Assembly (NCBI GenBank): GCA_041396045.1 | Contig: JAWKZI010000004.1 | Location: forward strand, 1 to 64,000 | Source of the DNA: SHZI01 sp041396045 | GTDB taxonomy: Bacteria; Pseudomonadota; Gammaproteobacteria; Steroidobacterales; GCA-2729495 | DNA: 64,000 nt | Reading direction: 5' to 3' | In this document: one piece after another, positions 54,487 to 62,996 of the stretch | Layout of the letters: every line of letters starts with the position of its first letter | Numbering within the stretch: the first letter of the stretch is position 1 | The notes under the pieces: model-generated | Seen by the model: the letters and a program-made list of their open reading frames with translations, nothing else | Databases searched by the model: none | What the model was told of the DNA's origin: nothing | Position numbers and translations under genes: made by a program

Positions 54487-55128
54487 TCAGTGTCCCGGTG
54501 TATCGCCCCAGAGGTACTTGTGCAGCTGCACCTGGAAGCGTACCGGCAATTGATCAGCCAATATCCATTCAGCCAGCTCACGCGCTGGCTGCTGCTCCCA
54601 GGCCGGCGAGAACAGGACTTCGCAGCGACCGGTCAACGCCTGATCGCCGAGCTGCTGTCGCGCCCACTCGTAGTCCTTGCGATCACAAATCACGAATTTG
54701 ACCTGGTCGTCCGGTTTGAGGTGCAGAAGGTTGCTCATCAGGTTGCGATGGGATTCTCCTGAACCGGGAGTCTTGAGATCCAGAACCACCATCACGCGTG
54801 GGTCGACTGCCGCAATATCGACGGCACCGCTGGTTTCCAGCGAGACGCTGTAGCCAGCATCACCGAGTGCAGTCAGCAGGGCCAGACAGCCGGGTTGCGC
54901 CAGCGGCTCACCGCCGGTCACGCATACGTGCCGGGTTCCGAACCGGGCAACCTGGGCCAGAATGTCATCTACGCTGTGACGCGTTCCACCATGAAAGGCG
55001 TAGGCGGTATCACAGTAGGCACAGCGCAACGGACATCCGGTGAGGCGTACAAATGCCGTGGGATACCCGGCTGGCCGCGCCTCGCCCTGCAGGGAATGGA
55101 AAATTTCTGTAATACGCAGTGTGGACAA
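54487..55128 (-). CDS. queE: 7-carboxy-7-deazaguanine synthase
   Basis: A 213-residue radical SAM enzyme of queuosine biosynthesis. The cluster motif C-x3-C-x2-C is GCPLRCAYCDTAYAF; FHSLQGEARPAGYPTAFVRL before it and VCVTGGEPLAQPG after it are typical. It is 53 bases after cpoB and precedes queC, in the arrangement seen in pseudomonads and other gammaproteobacteria. Confidence 0.95.
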   Translation of the reverse strand: MSTLRITEIFHSLQGEARPAGYPTAFVRLTGCPLRCAYCDTAYAFHGGTRHSVDDILAQVARFGTRHVCVTGGEPLAQPGCLALLTALGDAGYSVSLETSGAVDIAAVDPRVMVVLDLKTPGSGESHRNLMSNLLHLKPDDQVKFVICDRKDYEWARQQLGDQALTGRCEVLFSPAWEQQPARELAEWILADQLPVRFQVQLHKYLWGDTPGH

Positions 55129-55181
55129 TAGCTGACTCCCGCGACCGCCGTTGACGACGGTGGCCGGTAACGATGCCGGCG

Positions 55182-55994
55182 CTAGACGCCTTCGCTGGTC
55201 ATCCGTTCGAGCCGCTGACTGGCGAGTCGTGCCGCGGTGGTTTCCGGAAATTCCGCCACTACCCGCTTGAGTGCGGTCCGGGCCTCTGAGAAGTGTTTCA
55301 GTTCGTAGTCGCAGTAGCCGATTTTAAGCAGCGCGTCCGGGATCTTGCGCGACTGCGGATACTTGTCGACTACCACCGTAAACTCGCGCAAAGCCTTGGC
55401 ATAGTTCTGGCTGACGTAGTGCGTTTCTGCCAGCCAGTATTGCGCGTTGTCCGACAATGAACTGTCCGGGAAGGCAACCATGAACTGCTTGAGAGCAGCG
55501 CTGGCCTCCTTGTATCGTCCCTGCTTCAGCAACTCGAAGGACGCCTGGTAATTGGCACGATCTGTGCCACCAGGAACCGGCAACTGTCCGGGCTGCAACT
55601 CACCACCATCCAGAACACTGCGTGCATCGGATATATCTGCCTGACGCTGGCCAGCTGATTTCTCGAGCGCCTGCAGACGCTGGTCGACGTCCAGGTACTG
55701 CTGCTTCTGTGCGTTGCCAGCCTGCTCCAGACCGAACTCCAGCTGTTCGACCTGGCCACGCAGCGTCTGGATTTCCTGCTGAAGCTGTTCGACCTGCTTC
55801 AGCAGGTTTACCAGCCCTTCGCTGTCCACGACCCGCTCAACACGGGTCAGGCGCGTGTCAAGCTCTGTCTGCCGGATATATAACGGATTCTTCTCCGGCG
55901 GCTCCAGCAAGGTACAACCCAACACCAGGCCAACGACAATCAGCCCAACAACAGTTCGGCCAAACCTGATCCGACGAAAGGCAGTGGTCCGCAT
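55182..55994 (-). CDS. cpoB: Cell division coordinator CpoB (YbgF)
   Basis: A 270-residue periplasmic protein linking Tol-Pal constriction to peptidoglycan synthesis. The N-terminal hydrophobic signal is followed by a coiled coil (residues about 45-115, LLKQVEQLQQEIQTLRGQV) and three TPRs (YQASFELLKQGRYKEASAAL, YWLAETHYVSQNYAKALREF, LLKIGYCDYELKHFSEARTA). The signal ends GLVLGCTLLEP, which could be a lipobox, unlike the soluble E. coli protein. Next after pal in the operon. Confidence 0.92.
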   Translation of the reverse strand: MRTTAFRRIRFGRTVVGLIVVGLVLGCTLLEPPEKNPLYIRQTELDTRLTRVERVVDSEGLVNLLKQVEQLQQEIQTLRGQVEQLEFGLEQAGNAQKQQYLDVDQRLQALEKSAGQRQADISDARSVLDGGELQPGQLPVPGGTDRANYQASFELLKQGRYKEASAALKQFMVAFPDSSLSDNAQYWLAETHYVSQNYAKALREFTVVVDKYPQSRKIPDALLKIGYCDYELKHFSEARTALKRVVAEFPETTAARLASQRLERMTSEGV

Positions 55995-55999
55995 GACAA

Positions 56000-56551
56000 T
56001 CAGGGTCCGTAAACGATCTCGACGCGGCGATTCAGCGACCAGGCTTCCTCATCGCTACCAATAACTGCGGGTCGCTCCTCGCCAAAACTGACAGTGGAAA
56101 TCTGGCTGGATGTCGCGCCTTGCAGCAAGAGTACGTTGCGCACAGCCTGCGCCCGCTTTTCGCCAAGACCGATGTTGTATTCCCGGCTGCCCCGTTCGTC
56201 GGCATGCCCTTCCAGACGGATATGAGCCGTCGGGTTGGCAACCAGATAGCGACTGTGAGCCTGCAGTATGGCGTTGTATTCCGGCTTGACGTCAAAGCGG
56301 TCAAAGTCGAAGTAGATCACCCGGTTTTCCTGTGATGCCCCAGGGCCGCCCAGGGCCCCGCCCGATCCGCTCATGGACCCATCCAGGCTGCCACCCTGGC
56401 CCATGCTGCCATCGTTGACGCCGGACGATGCCGCGCCGCTACCGGCCGCGGCCGCCGCTGCCGAGTCATCCATCGTCGATTTGGAGGGCCCCGCACAGGC
56501 TGTCACCAGGGCAACAACCAGAACAGCAGCAAGCGTCCTCAAACTAGTCAT
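56000..56551 (-). CDS. pal: Peptidoglycan-associated lipoprotein Pal
   Basis: About 183 residues. A lipoprotein signal (MTSLRTLAAVLVVALVTACAG) is followed by a flexible Ala/Gly/Ser-rich linker (about 25-70) and an OmpA-like domain with VIYFDFDRFDVKPEY and the peptidoglycan-binding GHADERGSREYNIGLGEKRA. The start at 56551 gives the tightest signal; 56557 (MCMTSL) is possible. It works with TolB and TolQRA in outer-membrane constriction. Confidence 0.95.
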   Translation of the reverse strand: MTSLRTLAAVLVVALVTACAGPSKSTMDDSAAAAAAGSGAASSGVNDGSMGQGGSLDGSMSGSGGALGGPGASQENRVIYFDFDRFDVKPEYNAILQAHSRYLVANPTAHIRLEGHADERGSREYNIGLGEKRAQAVRNVLLLQGATSSQISTVSFGEERPAVIGSDEEAWSLNRRVEIVYGP

Positions 56552-56573
56552 GCACATAAACTCCTGAAAGTGA

Positions 56574-57905
56574 TCAATTCGGTGAAAAAGGTGACCATGC
56601 CGGCTCCCGGACATCGCCCTCGACTGCCGAGATGCGTTGTTTGATCCGGCCGTCGGCGCTGACTGTCGCGAGCACTCCCCGGGAACCCTCGCGGGTAGCG
56701 TAAATCAGTACTTCTCCATTTGGTGCGAAACTCGGTGATTCATCGAGCCGGCCATCCGTGAGCACCTGTATGGTGGAACGCGCCAGATCGAAGAGTGCAA
56801 TTCTATAGTTGCCGCGGTCGTTATGCACTACGGCGAGCTGCTTTCCATCCGGAGAAACCCGCGGTCGAGCGTTGTAGCTGCCCTCGAAAGTGACACGCTG
56901 AATCTTGCCGCCATCGCTTGGCACCCGATAGATCTGCGGGCCACCGGTTGCATCCGACGTGAAATAGATCAGCTGGCCGTCTGGCGACCAGGCCGGTTCC
57001 GTATCGATTGCCGGACTGGTGGTGAGCCGGGTCGGCATCTGGGCACTGATATCCAGGGTATAGACATCCAGATTGCCATCCTGCCGGGACAGGGCCAGCG
57101 CCAGCCGTCGCCCGTCCGGCGACCACGCTGGCGCCCCGTTCACACCTGGACGGGCCGAGACCCGCTGGCGGGTGCCCGAACGCAGATCCTGAACGTAGAT
57201 CTCGGATCGATGGGCTTCAAAGGAAACGTAGGCCAGCTTGCGCCCATCGGGGGACCACGTCGGCGACATCAGGGGTTCTGGCGACTCCACCATGACTTTG
57301 GGATTCTCACCATCGGCATCAGCCACCACCAGCCGGAAGCTGGTTTTGCCGGCAATGCGGCCGCTGCCACGAACCACCGTGATATATGCGATTCGCGTCG
57401 AAAAGATGCCGCGAATGCCCGTGAGCTTTTCATAAATGATGTCTGCTGCACGGTGGGAGCTCCGGCGGAAGTCTGCAGTCGTGGCAGGCTGCCGGTAACC
57501 CAGCAATTGCTGACCACGCAACACGTCAAATACCTGGAACTGCAGGTCATACTGCCCTGCACCCGTCTCAACAACCCGCCCGATGACCAGCACATCGGTG
57601 TTCTGTATACGCCAACTGCCAAAATCCACTTCTGCACTGCTAGTTGGGCGCTGCAGCATGTCCTGGCGATCCATTGGTGCATAGCGCCCGGAGCGGGCCA
57701 GATCCGCCGCAATGATGGCCGCTGCATCCAGCGGCGGCGGTGTGCCGGAACCCTGCCAGCCGAAAGGAACGACGGCGACAGGAATCGCCTTGTCGACACC
57801 TTCAGTGATCTGGATCTGCAGTTCGGCCCGGACCGGACCCGCTGTCAGCGTCCCCAACACGGCAAGCAGCATGACGGGCAGCACGGCAAGTTGACGCATC
57901 ATCAA
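56574..57905 (-). CDS. tolB: Tol-Pal system beta-propeller protein TolB
   Basis: A 443-residue periplasmic protein with a signal peptide (MRQLAVLPVMLLAVLGTLTA), an N-terminal alpha/beta domain (AVVPFGWQGSGTPPPLDAAAI) and a six-bladed propeller with repeated SPDGRKLAYVS, SPDGRRLALALS, SPDGQLIYFTSD, SPDGKQLAVVH and APNGEVLIYATR blades. It binds Pal and the C-terminal TolA. The gap to tolA is 69 bases. Confidence 0.95.
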   Translation of the reverse strand: MMMRQLAVLPVMLLAVLGTLTAGPVRAELQIQITEGVDKAIPVAVVPFGWQGSGTPPPLDAAAIIAADLARSGRYAPMDRQDMLQRPTSSAEVDFGSWRIQNTDVLVIGRVVETGAGQYDLQFQVFDVLRGQQLLGYRQPATTADFRRSSHRAADIIYEKLTGIRGIFSTRIAYITVVRGSGRIAGKTSFRLVVADADGENPKVMVESPEPLMSPTWSPDGRKLAYVSFEAHRSEIYVQDLRSGTRQRVSARPGVNGAPAWSPDGRRLALALSRQDGNLDVYTLDISAQMPTRLTTSPAIDTEPAWSPDGQLIYFTSDATGGPQIYRVPSDGGKIQRVTFEGSYNARPRVSPDGKQLAVVHNDRGNYRIALFDLARSTIQVLTDGRLDESPSFAPNGEVLIYATREGSRGVLATVSADGRIKQRISAVEGDVREPAWSPFSPN

Positions 57906-57974
57906 TTATTCCTGAACTTAGGTAGGCCCTTGCGTGGCACTCAAGAGCCACGCCAGTGAGCGGACCGGAAGTGG

Positions 57975-58948
57975 CTATTGTTCGGGTTTGAAGGTAAAGA
58001 GCAAGTTGCGTTCGAAGAGGGTTGGGTCATCGGGCAGCGGCAGCGGCGACGCGCGCAGCACCGCAGCCTCGATCGAGCGTCGGACAGCCTCGTCGCCGTT
58101 GCAGCGCCCGATGCGGACGGCGGCCACGGTACCGCCCGGAATCTGCGTCACCTGGACCTCGCACTCCAGCCCAGGCTGAGCACCCGGTGGTTTTACCCAG
58201 TTTCGCTCGACCCGCTGTCGAATCAGGGTGACATACGCCTCCAGCGCCCCTGAATCATGCGCAGCAAGCAGGCGATCCTCTTCGGCGATCTGGCGCGCCA
58301 GATCGCGTTGAGCTGCTGCTTCGGCGGCTTTCTGCTTCAATTCTGCTGCTTTGCGCTCATCGGCTTTCTTCTTTTCCAGCCTCTCCTGCTCAGCTTTGGC
58401 CTGCTCAGCTTTGGCCTGCTCAGCTTTAACCTGCGCAGCCTTTCCTTCTCAACTCTGGCTTTCTCGGCCCTGGCTTTCTCAGCTTTGGCCTGTTCTGCCT
58501 TGGCCTGTGCTTCTGCCGCCTGTGCTGCCTCGCGCTTCCGGGCCTGTTCAGCCTTCGCCTGTTCTGCCCTGGCCTTGTCCGCCCTCGCCTTTTCTGCGCT
58601 GGCTTTCGCTGCGGCAGCTTCCTTCTCGACCTCCTGCTGCCGCTCTCTGACAGCGCGGTCCTCCTCAATGCGGGTTTCGTCAGGAAGAACTTCCGGCTCC
58701 GGGGGGAGTGGCTTGATCTGCTCAGGTACGGGCTTGTCCGGAGCAACTGACGCCACGCGCGGGATGGCATCCGGATCCACGACTGTTGCCTTGATTGCCA
58801 GCGTCGTCGCTGGTGGCGCCCGATGGATGACGATGCCGCCGGCAAGTACCAGCAACAGCAATACCCCATGGCCCAGCAGAGACCAGAACAGCGCTTTGTC
58901 AGTGCGTGCCGAACCCGCACGTGCTCCGGAAGCTAAACCTTCACGCAT
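57975..58948 (-). CDS. tolA: Tol-Pal inner-membrane bridge protein TolA (one frameshift)
   Basis: About 324 residues when joined. The N-terminal part has one transmembrane helix (residues about 20-42), a Pro/Glu-rich stretch and a long Ala-Lys-Glu coiled coil. The C-terminal TolB/Pal-binding domain has AYVTLIRQRVERNWVKPPG and CEVQVTQIPGGTVAAV. The frame slips at 58441-58443: one A missing from AAAA in the coil-coding run, where restoring it gives KEKAAQVKAEQAKAEQ. Without it the protein ends after SAKQQN. Probably a sequencing indel, since TolA is needed for envelope integrity. Confidence 0.9.
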
Positions 58949-58963
58949 CGTCAGCCTTTGTGC

Positions 58964-59404
58964 TCAGCGCGAGCCTCGCCGCGCAGCGGGCGTTTCCGTC
59001 AGGAAGCCCACATTGGCAGCTCCCGCCTCCTGGAGCAGTACCATGGCCTCAACTACGGCCCCGTACGTCACGCGCTGGTCGGCTTTGACCAGTACCGGAG
59101 TCCTGGGGTTCCGTCGTAATACAGCAGATGCCAGCTCCACCACGCGGCTCGCCTCTATAGGCGACGCTTTCTCGTCCCCCACACTGAGGAAGAGGTCGCC
59201 CTCCGCATTGATCGACAAAACCAGTGGCTCCTGGTTCGGTGGCGTAACAATCGGATCTGCTGACGCCTGCGGCAACTGCACCTCGATACCCTGGGTCAGA
59301 AGCGGTGCAGTCACCATGAAAATCACCAGCAGCACGAGCATGACGTCGATATAGGGAACGACGTTGATCTCGCTCATGAGCCGCCTGTGTCGCGACTTGC
59401 GCAT
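58964..59404 (-). CDS. tolR: Tol-Pal system protein TolR
   Basis: A 146-residue ExbD/TolR protein. The transmembrane helix with the proton-path Asp is INVVPYIDVMLVLLVIFMVT. The periplasmic domain has VLVKADQRVTYGAVVEAMVLLQEAG. The start is ATG 59404, five bases before the tolQ stop; the longer upstream reading would overlap tolQ. With TolQ it forms the proton-driven motor. Confidence 0.95.
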   Translation of the reverse strand: MRKSRHRRLMSEINVVPYIDVMLVLLVIFMVTAPLLTQGIEVQLPQASADPIVTPPNQEPLVLSINAEGDLFLSVGDEKASPIEASRVVELASAVLRRNPRTPVLVKADQRVTYGAVVEAMVLLQEAGAANVGFLTETPAARRGSR

Positions 59405-59408
59405 GAAC

Positions 59409-60134
59409 TCAGCCCTTTTTGCCGGCCGGTGCCGGTGTCGTCGGCGCTGCCTGGCGCGCGCGGGCATGCGCGTGCCGCTCCAGTACGCTGAAGAACTCTT
59501 CGATGAAGCTGTCGTAGCGCACTTCGAGGCGACTCACTTTGTCGGCATAGCGGTTGTAGGCGATGACAGCGGGAATAGCTGCAAACAAGCCCATCGCGGT
59601 GGCCACCAGCGCTTCGGAAATGCCCGGCGCCACTACCGCCAGTGTGGCGGACTGCACGTTACCAAGCCCTCGGAACGAATTCATGATCCCCCAGACCGTG
59701 CCAAACAGACCGACATAAGGACTGGTCGAGCCAATCGTCGCCAGCGTCGACAAACTTTCCTCCAGCCGATCCATCTCCCGCATCTGCGCCACATGCATCG
59801 ACCGGCGGACGCTCTCTAGTACATGGTCGGCAGCCATGCCCGGCTGCTCGGTAAGACGACGGAATTCGCGGAATCCGGCTTCGAACAAGCCGGCCATGCC
59901 GGACGGCGGCTGACCATCACGGGTGACGTCGCGGTAGATTGCTACCAGTTCACCACCTGACCAGAAACTGCTTTCGAAGGCATCGGATCCGGCGACCGCC
60001 TCCTTCAGCACCCGGCGCTTGCGCACGATGATGGCCCAGGACGTAATGGATGCTGCCAGCAACAGCAGCATGACCAACTGCACAATCAGGCTGGCGGACA
60101 GGATCAGGTCAAGCAGGGACGTGTGGGCCGGCAT
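59409..60134 (-). CDS. tolQ: Tol-Pal system protein TolQ
   Basis: A 241-residue MotA/TolQ/ExbB proton channel protein with three transmembrane helices. Landmarks are LSTLATIGSTSPYVGLFGTV and PGISEALVATAMGLFAAIPAVIAYN with the conserved Thr. The ATG at 60134 lies 3 bases after the ruvB stop. No ybgC thioesterase gene is between ruvB and tolQ, where it usually sits. Confidence 0.96.
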   Translation of the reverse strand: MPAHTSLLDLILSASLIVQLVMLLLLAASITSWAIIVRKRRVLKEAVAGSDAFESSFWSGGELVAIYRDVTRDGQPPSGMAGLFEAGFREFRRLTEQPGMAADHVLESVRRSMHVAQMREMDRLEESLSTLATIGSTSPYVGLFGTVWGIMNSFRGLGNVQSATLAVVAPGISEALVATAMGLFAAIPAVIAYNRYADKVSRLEVRYDSFIEEFFSVLERHAHARARQAAPTTPAPAGKKG

Positions 60135-60137
60135 TGG

Positions 60138-61178
60138 TCAGGACTCCTTGTGTTCAAACAGGTCGCGGCCGGCGTCCGGAATCGCGTGCGATGGCTTCAG
60201 ACCAAAGTGCTGATAGGCCGTCCGCGTTGCCATGCGGCCACGAGCGGTACGACTCAGGAATCCTTGCTGGATCAGGTACGGTTCCAGGACATCTTCGATG
60301 GTGCCGCGCTCCTCGCCGAGGGCTGCGGCCAGGGACTCTACACCCACCGGCCCACCGTCGAAGCGCTCGATGATCAGGAGCAGCAGACGCCGGTCGAGCA
60401 GGTCGAATCCATTGGGGTCCACGTCCAGCAGGTCCATGGCCGACCGGGCTGTGTTTTCATCGATACGGCCGTTACCCTCCACCTGGGCAAAGTCACGTAC
60501 GCGGCGCAGCAACCGGTTGGCTATCCGCGGTGTGCCTCGCGACCGGTCGGCCAGTTGCCAGGCCCCCGCATCATCCAGTGGCACGTCGAGTATCCGCGCA
60601 GACCGCAACAGAATCTGGTGCAGGTCTTCCCGGCCATAAAACTCGAGTCGCTGAACGATGCCAAAGCGATCCCGCAGTGGCGACGTCAGCAGGCCCGCAC
60701 GCGTTGTGGCACCAACCAGTGTGAATGGCGGCAGATCGAGCTTGATCGATCGGGCAGCCGGGCCCTCGCCGATCATGATATCGAGCTGAAAATCTTCCAT
60801 CGCCGGGTAAAGCACTTCCTCAACTACCGGACTCAGGCGGTGAATCTCATCGACAAACAGCACATCGCGCGCTTCCAGATTGGTCAGCAAGGCGGCGAGA
60901 TCACCGGGGCGCTCCAGGACCGGGCCCGAGGTGTGGCGCAGGTTCACGCCCAACTCATTGGCAATGATGTGGGCGAGTGTTGTCTTGCCAAGTCCGGGCG
61001 GTCCGAAAATCAGGCAGTGATCCAGTGCTTCGCCGCGCTGCCGTGCCGCCGCGATAAACACCTGCAACTGACGTTTGACAGCAGCCTGTCCCACATAGTC
61101 CGCCAGCTTCTGCGGGCGGATGGAGCGGTCCATCTCGTCATCCGGCAGCGCGCCAGTCGATATCAGCCTGTCATTCAT
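60138..61178 (-). CDS. ruvB: Holliday junction branch migration helicase RuvB
   Basis: A 346-residue AAA+ motor. Walker A GPPGLGKTTLAH, Walker B LFVDEIHRL, sensor and DNA-binding winged helix (LLTSPLRDRFGIVQRLEFY, IEDVLEPYLIQQGFLSRTARGR) are typical. It acts with RuvA and RuvC in recombination repair. It starts 12 bases after the ruvA stop. A 594-residue open frame on the opposite strand is a shadow. Confidence 0.97.
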   Translation of the reverse strand: MNDRLISTGALPDDEMDRSIRPQKLADYVGQAAVKRQLQVFIAAARQRGEALDHCLIFGPPGLGKTTLAHIIANELGVNLRHTSGPVLERPGDLAALLTNLEARDVLFVDEIHRLSPVVEEVLYPAMEDFQLDIMIGEGPAARSIKLDLPPFTLVGATTRAGLLTSPLRDRFGIVQRLEFYGREDLHQILLRSARILDVPLDDAGAWQLADRSRGTPRIANRLLRRVRDFAQVEGNGRIDENTARSAMDLLDVDPNGFDLLDRRLLLLIIERFDGGPVGVESLAAALGEERGTIEDVLEPYLIQQGFLSRTARGRMATRTAYQHFGLKPSHAIPDAGRDLFEHKES

Positions 61179-61190
61179 GGCGAGGAATCA

Positions 61191-61796
61191 TCAGCTCTTG
61201 GCCGCTGCCGCTGCACGCAGCACGGCCCGCAGCAAGTCTTCGGTAGATGTCACCGACTCAGGCACCCGTTCGAGCATACGGCGCGCTTCCGGTGCTTTAT
61301 AGCCGAGCGCCAACAGGGCATCCAGCGCTTCTGCGCGTGGTTCAGAAGGCCTGGCTTCACCACCCGCCACTGTCATGCTGCCTGCCAGGGCGGGGTGGCG
61401 TACCCGATCGCGCATTTCAATAACCAGCCGCTCGGCTGTTTTACGGCCGACGCCAGGCAGCCGGACCAGTGCCGCAATATCTTCGGAATCTATTGCTCGT
61501 ACGAAAGCCTCCACGCTCATGCCGGACAGTACGCCCAGCGCAATCTTGGCACCCACGCCACTGACGCGCAGCAGATCACGAAAGAGGCGGCGCTCAGCTT
61601 CGGTCGAGAAACCGAAGAGTGTGTTCTGATCCTCGCGGACCAGCAGGTGAGTGCGCATATGAACCGGCTGGCCAACATCCGGCAGGCGAAAACAGGTCGA
61701 CAGGGGTGCCTCGACTTCATAGCCGATGCCACCAACCTCCAGCAAAAGAAACGGCGGCTCTTTCTGCAGCAATACGCCCCGGAGGGAGCCAATCAC
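61191..61796 (-). CDS. ruvA: Holliday junction branch migration protein RuvA
   Basis: About 201 residues. The N-terminal OB fold begins IGSLRGVLLQKEPPFLLLEVGG; helix-hairpin-helix motifs are LRVSGVGAKIALGVLSG and LVRLPGVGRKTAERLVIEM; a C-terminal RuvB-binding domain ends EDLLRAVLRAAAAAKS. The GTG start at 61796 overlaps the ruvC stop (GTGA); the upstream reading inside ruvC is not used. Confidence 0.95.
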   Translation of the reverse strand: MIGSLRGVLLQKEPPFLLLEVGGIGYEVEAPLSTCFRLPDVGQPVHMRTHLLVREDQNTLFGFSTEAERRLFRDLLRVSGVGAKIALGVLSGMSVEAFVRAIDSEDIAALVRLPGVGRKTAERLVIEMRDRVRHPALAGSMTVAGGEARPSEPRAEALDALLALGYKAPEARRMLERVPESVTSTEDLLRAVLRAAAAAKS

Positions 61797-62371
61797 CGAC
61801 GCAGTCCCCGACCACCCTCGCGCGTGCGGGTACGTTGTGGGGAACGGAGCGCCGTTACTGCCCCTGCCACTGCAAGCCGCGCTGTCAACGGCCGGGCATG
61901 TGCATGACACAGCGCGACGGCCAGTGCATCAGCCGCATCGGCTTGCAGGGGTTCCCGGTGATTCAGCAGTACAGCCACCATGTGCCCGACCTGGGACTTG
62001 TCGGCATGACCGATGCCGACGATTGCCTGTTTGATGGCCCGCGCCGCGTATTCGTGGATCTCGGCACCGGCCGCAAAGGTTGCGCAGATGGCGGCTGATC
62101 GAGCCTGCCCCAGCTTGAGCGCTGAATCCGCATTGCGCGCCATGAAGACCTGTTCCACAGCAACTACGACCGGATGGTAGTGGGCCATGAGTGCCTGCAC
62201 GCCAACAAAAATAGCCTGCAGCCGGGCCGGTAACCCGCCATCACCGGTCCGGATGCAGCCACTGGCAACATGAACCGAGTGACGACCGTCGGAGTCGATA
62301 ATGCCAAAGCCCGTGATGCGGGACCCGGGATCGATGCCGAGGATACGAGTGGGGGCTGTCAATTCACCCAC
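61793..62371 (-). CDS. ruvC: Crossover junction endodeoxyribonuclease RuvC
   Basis: A 192-residue RNase-H-fold resolvase. Catalytic carboxylates are Asp in ILGIDPGS, Glu in VVVAVEQVF and Asp in ADALAVALCH. The GTG at 62371 is preceded by TGAGG; TTG four codons in (TAPTRILGID) is possible. It is the first gene of ruvC-ruvA-ruvB-tolQRAB-pal-cpoB-queEC. Confidence 0.95.
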   Translation of the reverse strand: MGELTAPTRILGIDPGSRITGFGIIDSDGRHSVHVASGCIRTGDGGLPARLQAIFVGVQALMAHYHPVVVAVEQVFMARNADSALKLGQARSAAICATFAAGAEIHEYAARAIKQAIVGIGHADKSQVGHMVAVLLNHREPLQADAADALAVALCHAHARPLTARLAVAGAVTALRSPQRTRTREGGRGLRR

Positions 62372-62377
62372 CTCATA

Positions 62378-62953
62378 TCAGAAGTGGAGATTGAAACCTA
62401 TGTGCATTCCGGTATCGAACTTGATAGACGGTCGTTTGTCATAGTCCGCTCCGGTGTACCGGGCACCCACATAGACCTCTGCCTGACGGGTAACGTTGTA
62501 ACCGAGGTGAATTGACGTATCCACATACTTTTCAGCATCGCCGCCGCTGAGCAGATCGGGCGCCCAGTAGTATTCACCGTATACCGAAAATCGATCGTAG
62601 CCGGGCACAATCCAGCGCAACGATCCGCCAATTCCCAGGGCGTAGCCCTCGCGCTTCGAGCCTTCACCGTCCAGATAGGCAAGCCGTACACCGACGCCGG
62701 CGGTCAGCTTCTGGTGGTTTGGTGCCGCATCGCCGGTCACCTGCAACCCGGCGTGAACGACGTTGCCTTCGTCCGAATCACGCAGCCATCCACCATCCAG
62801 GCGCAGGCCGTTGCCAAGTGAATTGGCATATCCGGCCCGAAAAGCACTGTTACTCACACTGAGATCGAGCTCGTGGGCCGTGGCCGGCGTAGCCAGCAGC
62901 GTCAACGTCACCAGAATGCCGGAAACCAGGCCGGCAGAGAATAATTTTCGCAT
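62378..62953 (-). CDS. YfaZ-like outer-membrane beta-barrel protein
   Basis: About 191 residues. A signal peptide (MRKLFSAGLVSGILVTLTLL, cleaved after ATA) is followed by strands such as LGNGLRLDGGWLRDSDEGNV and a C-terminal strand ending HIGFNLHF with the final Phe. The whole matches the YfaZ family of small outer-membrane proteins. The ATG at 62953 is chosen over a longer frame that would overlap lpdA. Its stop lies 6 bases from the ruvC start. Confidence 0.8.
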   Translation of the reverse strand: MRKLFSAGLVSGILVTLTLLATPATAHELDLSVSNSAFRAGYANSLGNGLRLDGGWLRDSDEGNVVHAGLQVTGDAAPNHQKLTAGVGVRLAYLDGEGSKREGYALGIGGSLRWIVPGYDRFSVYGEYYWAPDLLSGGDAEKYVDTSIHLGYNVTRQAEVYVGARYTGADYDKRPSIKFDTGMHIGFNLHF

Positions 62954-62996
62954 AGAGCACTCCCGCAACAACGGGCGCATCATAACCGAATTGGTT

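Noticed and set aside
60123..61907. 594-residue open frame on the plus strand
   Set aside because: It lies opposite ruvB and ruvA, which are clear, and its translation is a composition-driven shadow rich in Gln, His and Arg with no domain pattern.
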